Shown piece by piece: positions 52,077 through 61,262 of a DNA stretch of 64,000 nucleotides. The first letter of the stretch is position 1; every line of letters starts with the position of its first letter. The DNA is from Kalymmatonema hyalinum WJT4-NPBG1 (GTDB lineage: Bacteria > Cyanobacteriota > Cyanobacteriia > Cyanobacteriales > Nostocaceae). Position numbers and translations under genes: made by a program. Where the stretch lies: contig JAHHIB010000007.1 in NCBI GenBank assembly GCA_019359075.1, positions 62,001-126,000 of the forward strand, read 5' to 3'. The notes below the pieces were generated by a model. That model worked only from the letters and a program-made list of their open reading frames with translations, ran no database searches and had not been told where the DNA came from.

Positions 52077-54391
52077 GCGACGCCGTTCATGGATAACTCG
52101 CCGATGCCGCGTGCGCCGAAGGAGTTGATGTGGGGATCGGGAATGCCCAAGAACTGCACGTCGATGTCGGGCACGTCAGCGTTGACGGGAACGTGATAAT
52201 CCGCGAGGCTGCGCACGACGGGGCGTCCATTACGATTGTCGTAAACGGTTTCCTCCGTCAGTGCCATGCCGATTCCCCAAACGACTCCGCCGTGCGCCTG
52301 AGACCGCGCGGTCTTCTCGTTTATCACGCGCCCGATGTCGAACACGTTGGTAAAGCGCCTGACCCGCACTGTGCCCAAGTCCTCGTCAACACCGACTTCG
52401 CAGAACTGCGCGCCGAAGGATTGAAAGGCGTAGCGGTCTTGGTTCATGTCCACATCGGGGTCGGCTCTGACGGTCACGCATGCCGAACCGGCGGCACCGC
52501 TCCGCCCTTCGGGCGAACCCCCAGCAGTCGTGTTGCTCTCTTCGGTTACTGCTTCCTCGTTAACGGGCGGGGTCGTCGTGGCGAGCGGGGTCGTCGCGCA
52601 GCTTTCCACCATCGGCAGTTGCGCGCGGCGCAAAACGTCCGCGTAAGCTTCTCCGCGCGACGGCTCATCACGCAGGAAGAGACGACCCTGCCCGAAGGCG
52701 ATTTCTTCTTCGCGCCGCCCTGAGAGCGGCGATTGGCTGTCGGCTAAAGCCGCGCGCACGATTTGCCCACGCGCCATCTTGCACGCGGCTTTGACAGCCG
52801 GACCGACGCTCGCGACCGTGCGCGCGCCGCCGCCGACGGGTGCGTGCGGAAGCCTTGAATCGCCGAGTTCGACGCGCACGCGCTCGACGGGCAAGCCCAG
52901 CGTGTCGGCGGCGATTTGCGCCATTATCGTGTAAGTGCCCACGCCCATGTCGTGCGTCGCGCTTTGCATGATCGCGGACCCGTCCGCCATAATGCGCGCG
53001 CGGACGGTCGCAGGCGAGCGGACGCCGGGGAAAGTCGAGGTCGCCATGCCGTAACCGATGAGGTAGTGCCCGTCGCGCATGGCGCGCGGCTGAGGATTGC
53101 GACGTGACCAACCGAAGCGTTCGGCTCCGATGCGGTAACACTCCTTGAGGTGCTTCGACGACCACGGCTTGTTGGTGTGCGGGTTCACCTCCGCGTGGTT
53201 GCGCAGACGCAGATCAATGGGGTCGATTCCGAGTTCGTAAGCGAGCTCGTCCATCGCGCATTCCAACACGAAGCAATCCGTCGACCCCTCCGTCCCGCGC
53301 AGCGCCATCGGCGTTCCAAGGTTCAGGCGCACGCCATTGTACGTGATTTCGAGATTAGGCACCGCGTACAGCAGGCGCGTTGACAACCCACACGGCTCTA
53401 GGAATTCGCCGACCTGCGAGGTGTGCGTCGTCGCGACTTGGCGCACGCTGGAAAGTTTGCCGTCGCGCGACGCGCCTAAAGACAGTTGGTGAACCGTTCT
53501 GGCGCGATGTCCGACGGAAGTGAACATCTGCTGACGGCGGAGCACGAGCTTGACAGGTCTTTTGATTTGTCGAGCGGTGACGGCAGTGAGGATGGTGTGT
53601 GCCCAGACGAACGCCTTGCAGCCGAAGCCGCCGCCAACGAACGGCGAAACGACGCGCACACGGTCTTGCGCCAGCCCCAAAATGGCGGCTACCATGTTGC
53701 GCGCGCCGATTGGCCACTGCGTTGGGTCATACAGTGTCAGGCGGTCCCCTTCCCAGACGGCAATTGTCGCGTGCGGCTCCATCGGGTTATGGTGCTCGAT
53801 CTGCGTCGTGTAGGTCTGATCGACCTTCACTTCCGCCGCCGCGAAGGCTTCGCCCGCCCGCCCGCGCCTGATCTGCAAATCTTCGGTGCCGAAGAATTTC
53901 TGCGGCTGATACGCGCGCGGCATTTCTCGACTGAGTTCGACTGCCGGTTGCTGTTCGTCGTAGGCAACGCCCACGAGCGTGGCGGCGTGTTCGGCTTGCT
54001 CTAAAGTTTCGGCAACGACGACGGCGACGTGCTGCCCCGCATAGTGCACGCGGTCAGATTGCAGCGGCAACAGTTTCTCTTCGCTGAATGCGCCTTCCAC
54101 CCTCTGCCCCAGTTCCTTCAGTTGCGGCGCGTTCCTGTGTGTCACCACGGCGAGCACGCCGGGCGCTCGTTCTGCATCTCGCGTGTCGATGTCACGGATG
54201 CGCCCGTTGGCGATCGCGCTCTGGACGAGCACGGCGTAGGCGAGATTCTCGATTTTCGGTTCGGCAGCGTAAGTCGCCGAACCCGTGACCTTCAGCCGCC
54301 CATCAACACGGTCAACCGGCGCTCCGACTGTTGCACTCACCACCTCGCTCATGCCGCCCCTTCCATTTGTTGTTCTGTCCTTCTCGCTCAT
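51995..54391 (-). CDS. Xanthine-dehydrogenase-family molybdopterin-binding subunit, G+C-rich copy
   Basis: 798 aa large subunit. Molybdopterin-site motifs: 'VSPFVGGGFGCKAFVWAHTI', 'MALRGTEGSTDCF', 'GGGARTVASVG' and the catalytic Glu in 'GARGIGELSMNG'. An unusual Thr/Pro/Gly-rich linker lies near residues 605-640. The gene is visibly far richer in G+C than every neighbour except for its last ~27 codons, which are nearly identical to the end of the next gene upstream. It lacks HIP1 sites in its body. It is therefore probably an acquired second copy of the PaoC-like subunit of a periplasmic aldehyde oxidoreductase. ATG 54391 is 11 bases downstream of a repeat-derived ribosome site. Confidence 0.9.
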   Translation of the reverse strand: MSEKDRTTNGRGGMSEVVSATVGAPVDRVDGRLKVTGSATYAAEPKIENLAYAVLVQSAIANGRIRDIDTRDAERAPGVLAVVTHRNAPQLKELGQRVEGAFSEEKLLPLQSDRVHYAGQHVAVVVAETLEQAEHAATLVGVAYDEQQPAVELSREMPRAYQPQKFFGTEDLQIRRGRAGEAFAAAEVKVDQTYTTQIEHHNPMEPHATIAVWEGDRLTLYDPTQWPIGARNMVAAILGLAQDRVRVVSPFVGGGFGCKAFVWAHTILTAVTARQIKRPVKLVLRRQQMFTSVGHRARTVHQLSLGASRDGKLSSVRQVATTHTSQVGEFLEPCGLSTRLLYAVPNLEITYNGVRLNLGTPMALRGTEGSTDCFVLECAMDELAYELGIDPIDLRLRNHAEVNPHTNKPWSSKHLKECYRIGAERFGWSRRNPQPRAMRDGHYLIGYGMATSTFPGVRSPATVRARIMADGSAIMQSATHDMGVGTYTIMAQIAADTLGLPVERVRVELGDSRLPHAPVGGGARTVASVGPAVKAACKMARGQIVRAALADSQSPLSGRREEEIAFGQGRLFLRDEPSRGEAYADVLRRAQLPMVESCATTPLATTTPPVNEEAVTEESNTTAGGSPEGRSGAAGSACVTVRADPDVDMNQDRYAFQSFGAQFCEVGVDEDLGTVRVRRFTNVFDIGRVINEKTARSQAHGGVVWGIGMALTEETVYDNRNGRPVVRSLADYHVPVNADVPDIDVQFLGIPDPHINSFGARGIGELSMNGVAAAIANAIYHATGKRIRDLPITPDKLL

Positions 54392-54395
54392 ACCG

Positions 54396-54492
54396 TTTCA
54401 TTTCTTTCCTCTACAGCAGCTTATCTGGTGTGATAGGCAAATCGCGAATACGCTTGCCAGTTGCATGATAAATTGCGTTGGCGATCGCCGCA
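54396..54492. repeat. 97-bp direct repeat, copy 2 (end of native molybdoenzyme gene)
   Basis: Partner of 51980-52076. It contains the last codons of the native 739-aa gene, the same GAGGAAA and an ATGAAA that corresponds to the first codons of the VOC gene but here leads into the foreign gene instead. Confidence 0.9.
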
Positions 54493-56630
54493 CTCGCTCC
54501 AACCATTGCTAATTCACCAATTCCTTTCACCCCCAGCACATTAACATGGGGATCACGTTCATCAATAAACTCCACCTCTATGTCTCCTGGTATATCGGCA
54601 TTTACAGGGACAAGATACTCGGCAAAATTGGCGTTAGTGTAGCGACCAAAGTTGACATCCATTGAAGTATGCTCTAATAAAGCCTGGGACATTCCCCAAA
54701 CCATACCGCCAATCACCTGGCTGCGGGCAGTTTTTACGTTCAAGATGCGTCCAGCCCCGTAAACTCCTAGAAGCCGCCGAACTCGCACCAGACCTAAATC
54801 TGGGTCAACCGCTACCTCAGCAAAGTCAGCGCCGAAGGCGTGCATCGCGTATTTTTCGCTGGGTTGTTTGCCATCCCATTCGCCCATTGCTTCCACCTGC
54901 TTGTGTCCCAGACGAGTCAACAGTTGGCTGTAGGTTTCGCCTCGTGCAGAATTCTCTGCTAGGAACAGGCGACCATTCTCAACTTTCACTGCATCTTCCT
55001 TGGCACCATAGAGAGGAGAACGTTTGTTTTTAATCCCTAGCTGCACCACTTGACGACGCAGGTTAGTCGCTGCCAGATGTACCGCTGAAGCATTTGTCCC
55101 AGCCCCGGTAGAACCTCCAGATTGTCCGCCCTTTGGTTGTTGGGAATCACCAATTTCCACCTTTACTTGTTCCACTGGTAAGCCTAAAGCATCAGCGGCA
55201 ACTTGAGTGAGGATAGTGTAAGTACCTGTACCGATGTCAGTGGCGCTCGTTTTTACCACGACTCGACCATCGGCAAATAACTGTGCCCGTGCCGAAGCAC
55301 TCTCTGAATATACGGGATAAGTAGCACTTGCCATGCCATAGCCAATGAGGTAGCGTCCATCTCGCATTGAACGCGGTTTGGAATTCCGTTTTGCCCAACC
55401 AAAGCGTTCGGCTCCCACTTTGTAGCATTCTTTCAAAGACTTACTTGACCAAGGCAACCCATCTGCTGGATTGACATCGGCATGATTACGTAAGCGTAAT
55501 TCAATCGGGTCAAGTCCCACTGTATACGCCAACTCATCCATTGCACATTCGAGCGCATACATCCCAGGCACTTCTCCTGGTCCACGCATGGGACAGCCCG
55601 AAATGATGTTGGTACGAACGAGGCGATAGGTAGCCTCGAAGTTCGGGCAGGCATACATCATGTTAATGACGTTGCCACTAGGTTCTGCCCATTCATCAAA
55701 TGGGGAAGTGGGAGAGATTTTCGTGTGACTGATGGCGGTAAGTTTTCCATCACGAGTTGCACCCAAAGAAACTTGCAGTGCTTGCTCCTCCCGCGAACCA
55801 ACCGAGGTATACATTTGCTCACGGGTAAGGACGAGTTTTACCGGACGCTTGAGATCACGAGCCGCAATGACAGCAAACGCTTCATGGGGCCAACTTGACG
55901 CTTTGCAGCCAAAGCCACCGCCAACATACTGTCCTATGACCCGAACTTTCTCGATAGGGATAGCGAGCATTTCAGAAATAAATTTTTGAGTCCCCGTAAT
56001 CCCTTGTGTCGCATTGTATACGGTTACAGTGTCACCTTCCCATACGGCTGTTGTGGCACTGGGTTCTAAGGGGTTGTGGTGGTTCGTAGACAAGGTGTAT
56101 GTCTCGCTAATTTTCACTGGCGCTTGAGCTAAAGCCTGGGATGGATTACCCCGCGCTGTGCGACCGGGAACAAAACCCCATAGCACCTTTTCAGGTTGGT
56201 ATGCTTGCTTTAGATTCGGCTGTAGTGTGACCACTGGCGTTTCCTGGCGGTAGCGGACTTGCACCAATCTCGCAGCATGAGTGGCGCGTTCCAAAGTATC
56301 GGCGATCGCAATGGCAATTTGCTGTCCGCTGTAGTGAATCTCTGGTCCCTGCATGGGTGCAAAGCTCATCCCTGGTTGTTGCCTTCCACCTGCAACTAGC
56401 TGCTTTGCTAACTTGGGCATATTGAGATGCGTCAGCACTGATAGCACACCAGGAGACTGTTCTGCGGCACGAGTATCGATTTGTTCAATGCGACCTTTGG
56501 CAATTGTACTGGTTACAAACACTGCATGGACGAGACCTTTCAAGGGAATTTCAGCAGAGTAGCGTGCGCCGCCTGTCACCTTAAGCCGTCCATCGACGCG
56601 ATTAACTGGTTTACCAATTGATTGACTCAT
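54411..56630 (-). CDS. Xanthine-dehydrogenase-family molybdopterin-binding subunit (PaoC-like)
   Basis: 739 aa. Seen: 'VNRVDGRLKVTGGARYSAE' N-terminus, 'GQYVGGGFGCKASSWPHEA', 'CPMRGPGEVPGMYALE', 'SGGSTGAGTNASA' and the base Glu in 'GVKGIGELAMVGAS'. It binds the molybdopterin-cytosine-dinucleotide type cofactor and oxidises aldehydes or purine-like substrates with water as oxygen donor. Its start overlaps the stop of the FAD subunit gene by 4 bases. Its base composition is the usual one for the window, unlike the downstream copy. It makes a three-subunit enzyme with the two upstream genes. Confidence 0.92.
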   Translation of the reverse strand: MSQSIGKPVNRVDGRLKVTGGARYSAEIPLKGLVHAVFVTSTIAKGRIEQIDTRAAEQSPGVLSVLTHLNMPKLAKQLVAGGRQQPGMSFAPMQGPEIHYSGQQIAIAIADTLERATHAARLVQVRYRQETPVVTLQPNLKQAYQPEKVLWGFVPGRTARGNPSQALAQAPVKISETYTLSTNHHNPLEPSATTAVWEGDTVTVYNATQGITGTQKFISEMLAIPIEKVRVIGQYVGGGFGCKASSWPHEAFAVIAARDLKRPVKLVLTREQMYTSVGSREEQALQVSLGATRDGKLTAISHTKISPTSPFDEWAEPSGNVINMMYACPNFEATYRLVRTNIISGCPMRGPGEVPGMYALECAMDELAYTVGLDPIELRLRNHADVNPADGLPWSSKSLKECYKVGAERFGWAKRNSKPRSMRDGRYLIGYGMASATYPVYSESASARAQLFADGRVVVKTSATDIGTGTYTILTQVAADALGLPVEQVKVEIGDSQQPKGGQSGGSTGAGTNASAVHLAATNLRRQVVQLGIKNKRSPLYGAKEDAVKVENGRLFLAENSARGETYSQLLTRLGHKQVEAMGEWDGKQPSEKYAMHAFGADFAEVAVDPDLGLVRVRRLLGVYGAGRILNVKTARSQVIGGMVWGMSQALLEHTSMDVNFGRYTNANFAEYLVPVNADIPGDIEVEFIDERDPHVNVLGVKGIGELAMVGASAAIANAIYHATGKRIRDLPITPDKLL

Positions 56631-57610
56631 CCGATTTCCCCCAGTGTTTCAAGTGCTCGTACCAGCGTCCGTTTCGCCATTTCTACCTTGAAGGCATTCT
56701 GCGTCAGGGGTCTAGCACCTTCTAATGCCACCTCCGCCGCTTGTCGAAACACGTCTGAGTTAACAGATTGACCTCGCAGCATTGCTTCTGCCTTCGGCAC
56801 ACGCCAGGGTTTTGTTCCTACGCCACCTAGCGCGATACGTGCAGCGTTGATTTTGCCGTTTTGCACATCCAACGCCACCGCAGCAGAAACGAGGGCGAAT
56901 TCATAGGAGGAGCGATCGCGTACCTTGAGATAGTGCGACTTACGAGCATACGGTGCATCTGGCACATCCACAGCAACAATCAATTCCCCTGCTTCCAATG
57001 CCGTTTCTCGTTGCGGTGTATTGCCTGGTAACAAATGGAATTCTGTTATTGGAATACTGCGTTTTCCCCTTGGTCCTTGTACCTGTACAATGGCATCCAG
57101 CGCAACTAAAGCAACTGCCAAATCTGAAGGATGGGTGGAGAAGCACTGCTCACTAGTCCCCAAAATTGCGTGCATTCGGTGTTCTCCCTTAACTGCTGGA
57201 CAACCAGAACCAGAGTTACGTTTATTGCAGGGAAACGCCGTATCTCGGAAATATGCACAACGGGTACGCTGCATTAGATTACCGCCAATCGATGCCATAT
57301 TTCGCAGTTGAGGGGAGGCGCTGGCGAGTAATGCTTCGGAAATGACGGGGAAGCGCTCTTTTATAATGACAGCCGCTGCCACATCACTCATTCGTGCCAA
57401 TGCCCCAATTCGCAGACCGTTAGGAATTGCTTCAACCTGAGACAATGGCAGTGCATTAATGTCTACCAATTGAGTGGGAGTTTCCACGTATATCTTCATC
57501 AAGTCCAGCATAGTGGTTCCACCTGCAATGAACTTGCTTTCGGTTTCGGAGGTGACAGTGGCAATGGCGCGATTCACATCATTTGCAGTGGAATAATCAA
57601 ACTGACGCAT
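56627..57610 (-). CDS. FAD-binding subunit of xanthine-dehydrogenase family (PaoB-like)
   Basis: 327 aa of the CoxM/PaoB type. Seen: 'FIAGGTTMLDLMKIYVETP' for the FAD pyrophosphate and 'ASIGGNLMQRTRCAYFRDTAFPCNKR', where the Cys-rich segment follows the PaoB pattern that binds an additional iron-sulfur cluster. It relays electrons between the [2Fe-2S] subunit and acceptor. Start ATG 57610 has GGAGG 5 bases upstream and overlaps the end of the Fe-S subunit gene by 14 bases, so the genes are translationally coupled. The upstream 18-codon extension is rejected. Confidence 0.92.
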   Translation of the reverse strand: MRQFDYSTANDVNRAIATVTSETESKFIAGGTTMLDLMKIYVETPTQLVDINALPLSQVEAIPNGLRIGALARMSDVAAAVIIKERFPVISEALLASASPQLRNMASIGGNLMQRTRCAYFRDTAFPCNKRNSGSGCPAVKGEHRMHAILGTSEQCFSTHPSDLAVALVALDAIVQVQGPRGKRSIPITEFHLLPGNTPQRETALEAGELIVAVDVPDAPYARKSHYLKVRDRSSYEFALVSAAVALDVQNGKINAARIALGGVGTKPWRVPKAEAMLRGQSVNSDVFRQAAEVALEGARPLTQNAFKVEMAKRTLVRALETLGEIG

Positions 57611-58214
57611 TGCCACCTCCTTGCGCCACATCTTTAATAGCTGCAACAATATTGGGGTAAGCACCGCAGCGACAGATATTACCGCTCATCCATTCTTGAA
57701 TTTCGGTATCTGAGCCAGTATGCCCTTCTTTCAGCAAAGCTACTGCTGACATAATCTGACCAGGGGTACAGTAGCCACACTGGAAACCATCGTGCTTAAT
57801 AAAAGCTGTTTGGACGGGATGCAACTGATCTCCCTTCGCGAGTCCCTCAACGGTAGTAATTTCTTTGCCTACATTCATCACCGCCAATGTCAAGCAGGAG
57901 TTAACCCGCCGTCCATCTACTATGACCGTGCAAGCACCGCAAGCACCGTGATTGCAACCCTTTTTTGTTCCCGTTAACCCAATATTTTCTCGTAAGGCAT
58001 CGAGGAGGGTTACTCGTGGTTCGAGTTTCAAATTATACTGTTTTCCATTAATACGAAAGGAGACATCATTGATGTCTCCTCTTGATGTTTGTGCAGTTGC
58101 TTTAGTGCTTTGCGTGGAAGTCATTTGGGAGAAAGCACAGTTTCCTAATGCTGTAGCTACCGTACTCACAATAGCCAGTTGACAGAATCGTCTACGTCTC
58201 AATCTAATTCTCAT
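57597..58214 (-). CDS. Tat-exported [2Fe-2S] subunit (PaoA-like)
   Basis: 205 aa. Twin-arginine signal 'RRRRFCQLA' with a hydrophobic stretch to about residue 35. Then two [2Fe-2S] cluster domains: the ferredoxin-like site 'GCNHGACGACTVIVDGRRVNSC' and the helical site 'CGYCTPGQI ... CRC'. It passes electrons from the molybdenum site. As in E. coli PaoABC only the small subunit carries the export signal, so the folded complex is carried to the periplasm. GGAG lies 4 bases before the ATG. First gene of the operon, downstream of an AraC regulator. Confidence 0.92.
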   Translation of the reverse strand: MRIRLRRRRFCQLAIVSTVATALGNCAFSQMTSTQSTKATAQTSRGDINDVSFRINGKQYNLKLEPRVTLLDALRENIGLTGTKKGCNHGACGACTVIVDGRRVNSCLTLAVMNVGKEITTVEGLAKGDQLHPVQTAFIKHDGFQCGYCTPGQIMSAVALLKEGHTGSDTEIQEWMSGNICRCGAYPNIVAAIKDVAQGGGNASV

Positions 58215-58412
58215 GCTCTCCGTCTCAAAATCACTCTTGTTTATCGTGACTATTAGGCGTAGAGAAGCAATTGCAATAGCTCATGTATACTTCTATTGCA
58301 CTTCCTCAACTTATAGATAACTACTTGTTGATTCCTGCTTCAACGACTCTTGAGTTAAAAACCCATTAAAAGAACATACAATATCTCATTGCTTACATAT
58401 TGTACGTTCTTG

Positions 58413-59264
58413 CTATTTTTGAGGAAGATATCTGCCTGGTGTGACCTGAGCAAAACGTTTGAAGTGCCGTGTTAAGTGGCTAACATCGGTAAAGCCAGAT
58501 TCAGAAGCAACTAGTCGCAGTGGCAGACCTTTACGTATAAGAGCCTTAGCACGCTCAATACGTACCTGAGTTTGGTAATGATGGGGAGGAAGCCCTACCT
58601 CTTGACGGAAAACCCGATTTAGATGAAAAGGACTAAACCCCACTAATTGTGCAAGGCTTTCAAGAGAAACGTTTTCCGTGAGGTGTTCTTCTAAATACTC
58701 ACGCACCATCTGCACCCGCTTGTGCTCTTGAAACATTGGTTTCGGTGAGATGGGAATGTCTGCATATCGTTGTAGGAGCAGACTCACAAAATCCAGTTTT
58801 AAGCATTCCACCTCTAACTGCGATCCCACCATCCCCACAACTGAGTGGAACTTGAGAAATCGTGAGGTCAGTTCACTATCGGTAATGACTGGATTTTGAA
58901 AGAAAGGTAAACTAGTAGAGCGTTCGGTCAATTCTTCTACTAACGCTTCAAACAACCTGGGTTTGATCAACAACATCCAAATTGTTCTATAAACCTCAAG
59001 CTGAGTTGTTTTGCGTGTTGTATTATGCACTTCACCAGTATGAATGACGCTAAAGCTGCCTGGGGGTACGGGGTAACTTGTTCCTCGGTAGAAATATCCA
59101 CCTGTACAATCATAGGTGAAGCCAATCTGATATTCTTCATGGGAATGCTTGGGAATTAATTCTGCTGGACCAGGAACGTAAAGATAGAGTTCGACAAGCA
59201 GGTCTTTGAATTGCCAGGTCTTAACTGTATTTTGCTGTTGACTCGCAGTATTATTTGCTATCAT
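58413..59264 (-). CDS. AraC-family transcriptional regulator
   Basis: 283 aa. N-terminal cupin-like sensor ('HSHEEYQIGFTYDCTGGYFYRG', 'VPPGSFSVIHTGEVHN') and C-terminal double helix-turn-helix ('NVSLESLAQLVGFSPFHLNRVFRQEVGLPPHHYQTQ' and 'VASESGFTDVSHLTRHFKRFAQVTPGRYL'). Same strand as, and 200 bp upstream of, the molybdoenzyme operon, so it probably activates those genes in response to a small ligand. No Shine-Dalgarno is clear. The 58215-58412 gap should contain the operon promoter. Confidence 0.9.
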   Translation of the reverse strand: MIANNTASQQQNTVKTWQFKDLLVELYLYVPGPAELIPKHSHEEYQIGFTYDCTGGYFYRGTSYPVPPGSFSVIHTGEVHNTTRKTTQLEVYRTIWMLLIKPRLFEALVEELTERSTSLPFFQNPVITDSELTSRFLKFHSVVGMVGSQLEVECLKLDFVSLLLQRYADIPISPKPMFQEHKRVQMVREYLEEHLTENVSLESLAQLVGFSPFHLNRVFRQEVGLPPHHYQTQVRIERAKALIRKGLPLRLVASESGFTDVSHLTRHFKRFAQVTPGRYLPQK

Positions 59265-59284
59265 AAAATAACTGGCAAGAACTG

Positions 59285-59506
59285 TTACATTTCGTCCCAG
59301 CCTAGCGCTTTACTAATTTCTTGTGGTAATTTTAATGGACGGAAGGGCTTGGCAAAAATAGCCGCAACCTGCAACCCAGCAAAGCTCTCTTGATCCGATT
59401 CTTGAACTTTTGCCGTCACTAAAATGATGGGGATTGGTTCGGTTGCAGCGTTAGCCTTAGCGCAGGGGCAATTTACATAGCCAAAAGGTAAGTGCGATAC
59501 CAGCAC
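59285..59506 (-). pseudogene. Response-regulator receiver domain remnant
   Basis: The frame ends with a clear receiver C-terminus ('PIPIILVTAKVQESDQ' with the Thr switch, then 'FAKPF' with the invariant Lys-Pro). The phosphoacceptor Asp half is missing, and the first ~17 residues look unrelated. The remnant sits between the AraC and gamma-glutamyltransferase genes. Confidence 0.7.
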
Positions 59507-59540
59507 TCAACAGTTGAATCCCTAATTGAAAAGGCTAGTT

Positions 59541-61142
59541 TCACCAAGCAACAGCCAGACCATCAGCACGAGGCTCACTGGCAGCAATGAGCACTTGATT
59601 CTGCTTCAAGATAATTTGACCTTTACCAAAAAATTCCTTTGGACTAGGCACCACATCGTGACCGCGCTTTTGTAGTCCCTGTACTATATTAGAGGCGACA
59701 GTTTGCTCTACAAGAACTGTAGAATCTTCGGTAAACTGCCATCTGGGAGCGTCCAAAGCGGCTTGGGGATTCATGCCATAATCCACCAAATTAACCACGA
59801 CTTGCAGATGTCCCTGAGGTTGCATAGCTCTACCCATCACACCGAATGGTCCAATCGGTTGATCATCTTGAGTCAAAAAGCCAGGAATAATTGTATGCAG
59901 AGGGCGCTTTCCTGGTGCTAACTGGTTGGGATGCCCTGACTCTAAGGTAAATCCGCATCCCCGATTTTGCAGTGCAATCCCAGTGCCAGCAGGAAGAATG
60001 CCACTTCCAAAACCAAAGTAGTTCGATTGAATCAAAGATATCATCAATTCACCATCAGCCGCCGCGAGATACACAGTTCCACCTTTCGGTAATCCTGGGT
60101 TCGCTGTGGGAATTGCTTTTTCCCCAATTAAAGAGCGACGAGAAGCTGCATAATCCAAAGAGAGAAGCTGCGACGCAGAAACTTGTAGAAAAGGCTCGTC
60201 AGCAATGTACTTGTACAAATCAGCAAAGGCAAGTTTCAATGCCTCAATTTGCAAGTGGTAGCTTTCAGGTGATTCGCGTTTGATTTTGGACAAATCAAAG
60301 CCAGAGAGAATATTTAAAGCTATTAAAGTAGCGATGCCTTGGGTGTTGGGTGGCAATTCCCAAACGGTGATTCCTCGGTAGTTAGTTGAGATTGGTGTTA
60401 CCCAGTCGGGTTGATGTGCAGCTAAGTCACTGGCAATTAAGTATCCGCCAGTGTCTGCGGCAAAGTTATCTATGCGTTCAGCAAGTCTACCTCGATAAAA
60501 GCTTTCGCCACCAGTGGCAGCTATTTCCCGCAGTGTATCAGCATGAGCTTGGGAATGCCAAATTTCTCCGGCGGCTGGTGCTCTATTGTGAGGGAAAAAA
60601 ACTTCTTTAAACGGCGCAAATTCAGCACCTGTCAGGGAGAGGTAAATTTTTTCTGCTCGCTGCCAAAGAAGTGATGTGATTGGGGACACGGGGAAACCTT
60701 GTTCTGCATAGCGAATCGCTGGTGCAAATAACTGCTCAAAAGGCAGGCGTCCCCAACGTTGCCACAATGTCCGCCATGCAGAAACAGCGCCTGGTACGGT
60801 AACAGCACGCCAGTCAATTTGCGGCACGGCATTGAGTCCGGCAAACTGTTCTAAAGTCAGATTTTGCGGGCTTTTCCCAGAAGCATTTAAACCGTGCATT
60901 TGCCCGTCCCAAACTAAGGCAAATGCATCTGAACCAATACCGTTGCCCGTGGGTTCTACTACCGTCAGGGCGATCGCCATTGCCACAGCAGCATCCACCG
61001 CGTTTCCCCCAGCCCATAACATCTCCATCCCGGCGATCGCAGCCAACGGTTGACTTGTTGCGACAGCACCGCGAGTCCCCATAATGGCTCGTCGGGTACT
61101 TGGGTAGGGGTAGTCGGTGAGGTTTCGTAATAGCAAGGGCAA
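59541..61142 (-). CDS. Gamma-glutamyltransferase-family protein
   Basis: 533 aa Ntn-hydrolase precursor. Seen: 'GAVATSQPLAAIAGMEMLWAGGNAVDAAVAMAIALTVVEP' and 'GIGSDAFALVWDG' in the large-subunit part. The self-cleavage/catalytic site appears as 'KGGTVYLAAADG' where classical enzymes have (G)TTHxSVxD, so the nucleophile would be the single Thr and the following Thr-His are replaced. No signal peptide is seen. No ATG fits the conserved N-terminus; TTG 61142 is used, and ATG 61082 would drop conserved residues. It probably cleaves gamma-glutamyl or related amide bonds. Confidence 0.88.
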   Translation of the reverse strand: MPLLLRNLTDYPYPSTRRAIMGTRGAVATSQPLAAIAGMEMLWAGGNAVDAAVAMAIALTVVEPTGNGIGSDAFALVWDGQMHGLNASGKSPQNLTLEQFAGLNAVPQIDWRAVTVPGAVSAWRTLWQRWGRLPFEQLFAPAIRYAEQGFPVSPITSLLWQRAEKIYLSLTGAEFAPFKEVFFPHNRAPAAGEIWHSQAHADTLREIAATGGESFYRGRLAERIDNFAADTGGYLIASDLAAHQPDWVTPISTNYRGITVWELPPNTQGIATLIALNILSGFDLSKIKRESPESYHLQIEALKLAFADLYKYIADEPFLQVSASQLLSLDYAASRRSLIGEKAIPTANPGLPKGGTVYLAAADGELMISLIQSNYFGFGSGILPAGTGIALQNRGCGFTLESGHPNQLAPGKRPLHTIIPGFLTQDDQPIGPFGVMGRAMQPQGHLQVVVNLVDYGMNPQAALDAPRWQFTEDSTVLVEQTVASNIVQGLQKRGHDVVPSPKEFFGKGQIILKQNQVLIAASEPRADGLAVAW

Positions 61143-61212
61143 TTTGGTAGTTGTCGCTATTTTTTAATGCTCATATAGCAATCCTATTTCATTTGTAAAA
61201 ATTGAGTTTTTC

Positions 61213-61245
61213 AGATCCCCGACTTCTTTAAGAAGTCGGGGATCT
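61213..61245. terminator. Perfect 16-bp hairpin between TPS and GGT-like genes
   Basis: AGATCCCCGACTTCTT and its complement with a single-base centre, followed on + by TTGTTTTTT. It lies 18 bases beyond the stop of the minus-strand exoprotein gene. It resembles a widespread cyanobacterial hairpin repeat and may act as a terminator as well. Confidence 0.6.
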
Positions 61246-61262
61246 TGTTTTTTCACGAATCA

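Noticed and set aside
52130-52723. 197-aa + strand frame inside the G+C-rich molybdoenzyme gene
   Set aside because: G+C-rich DNA gives long open antisense frames; the minus strand has all catalytic motifs.
53486-54004. 172-aa + strand frame in the same gene
   Set aside because: Same reason: low-complexity, Arg-rich antisense translation without recognisable motifs.
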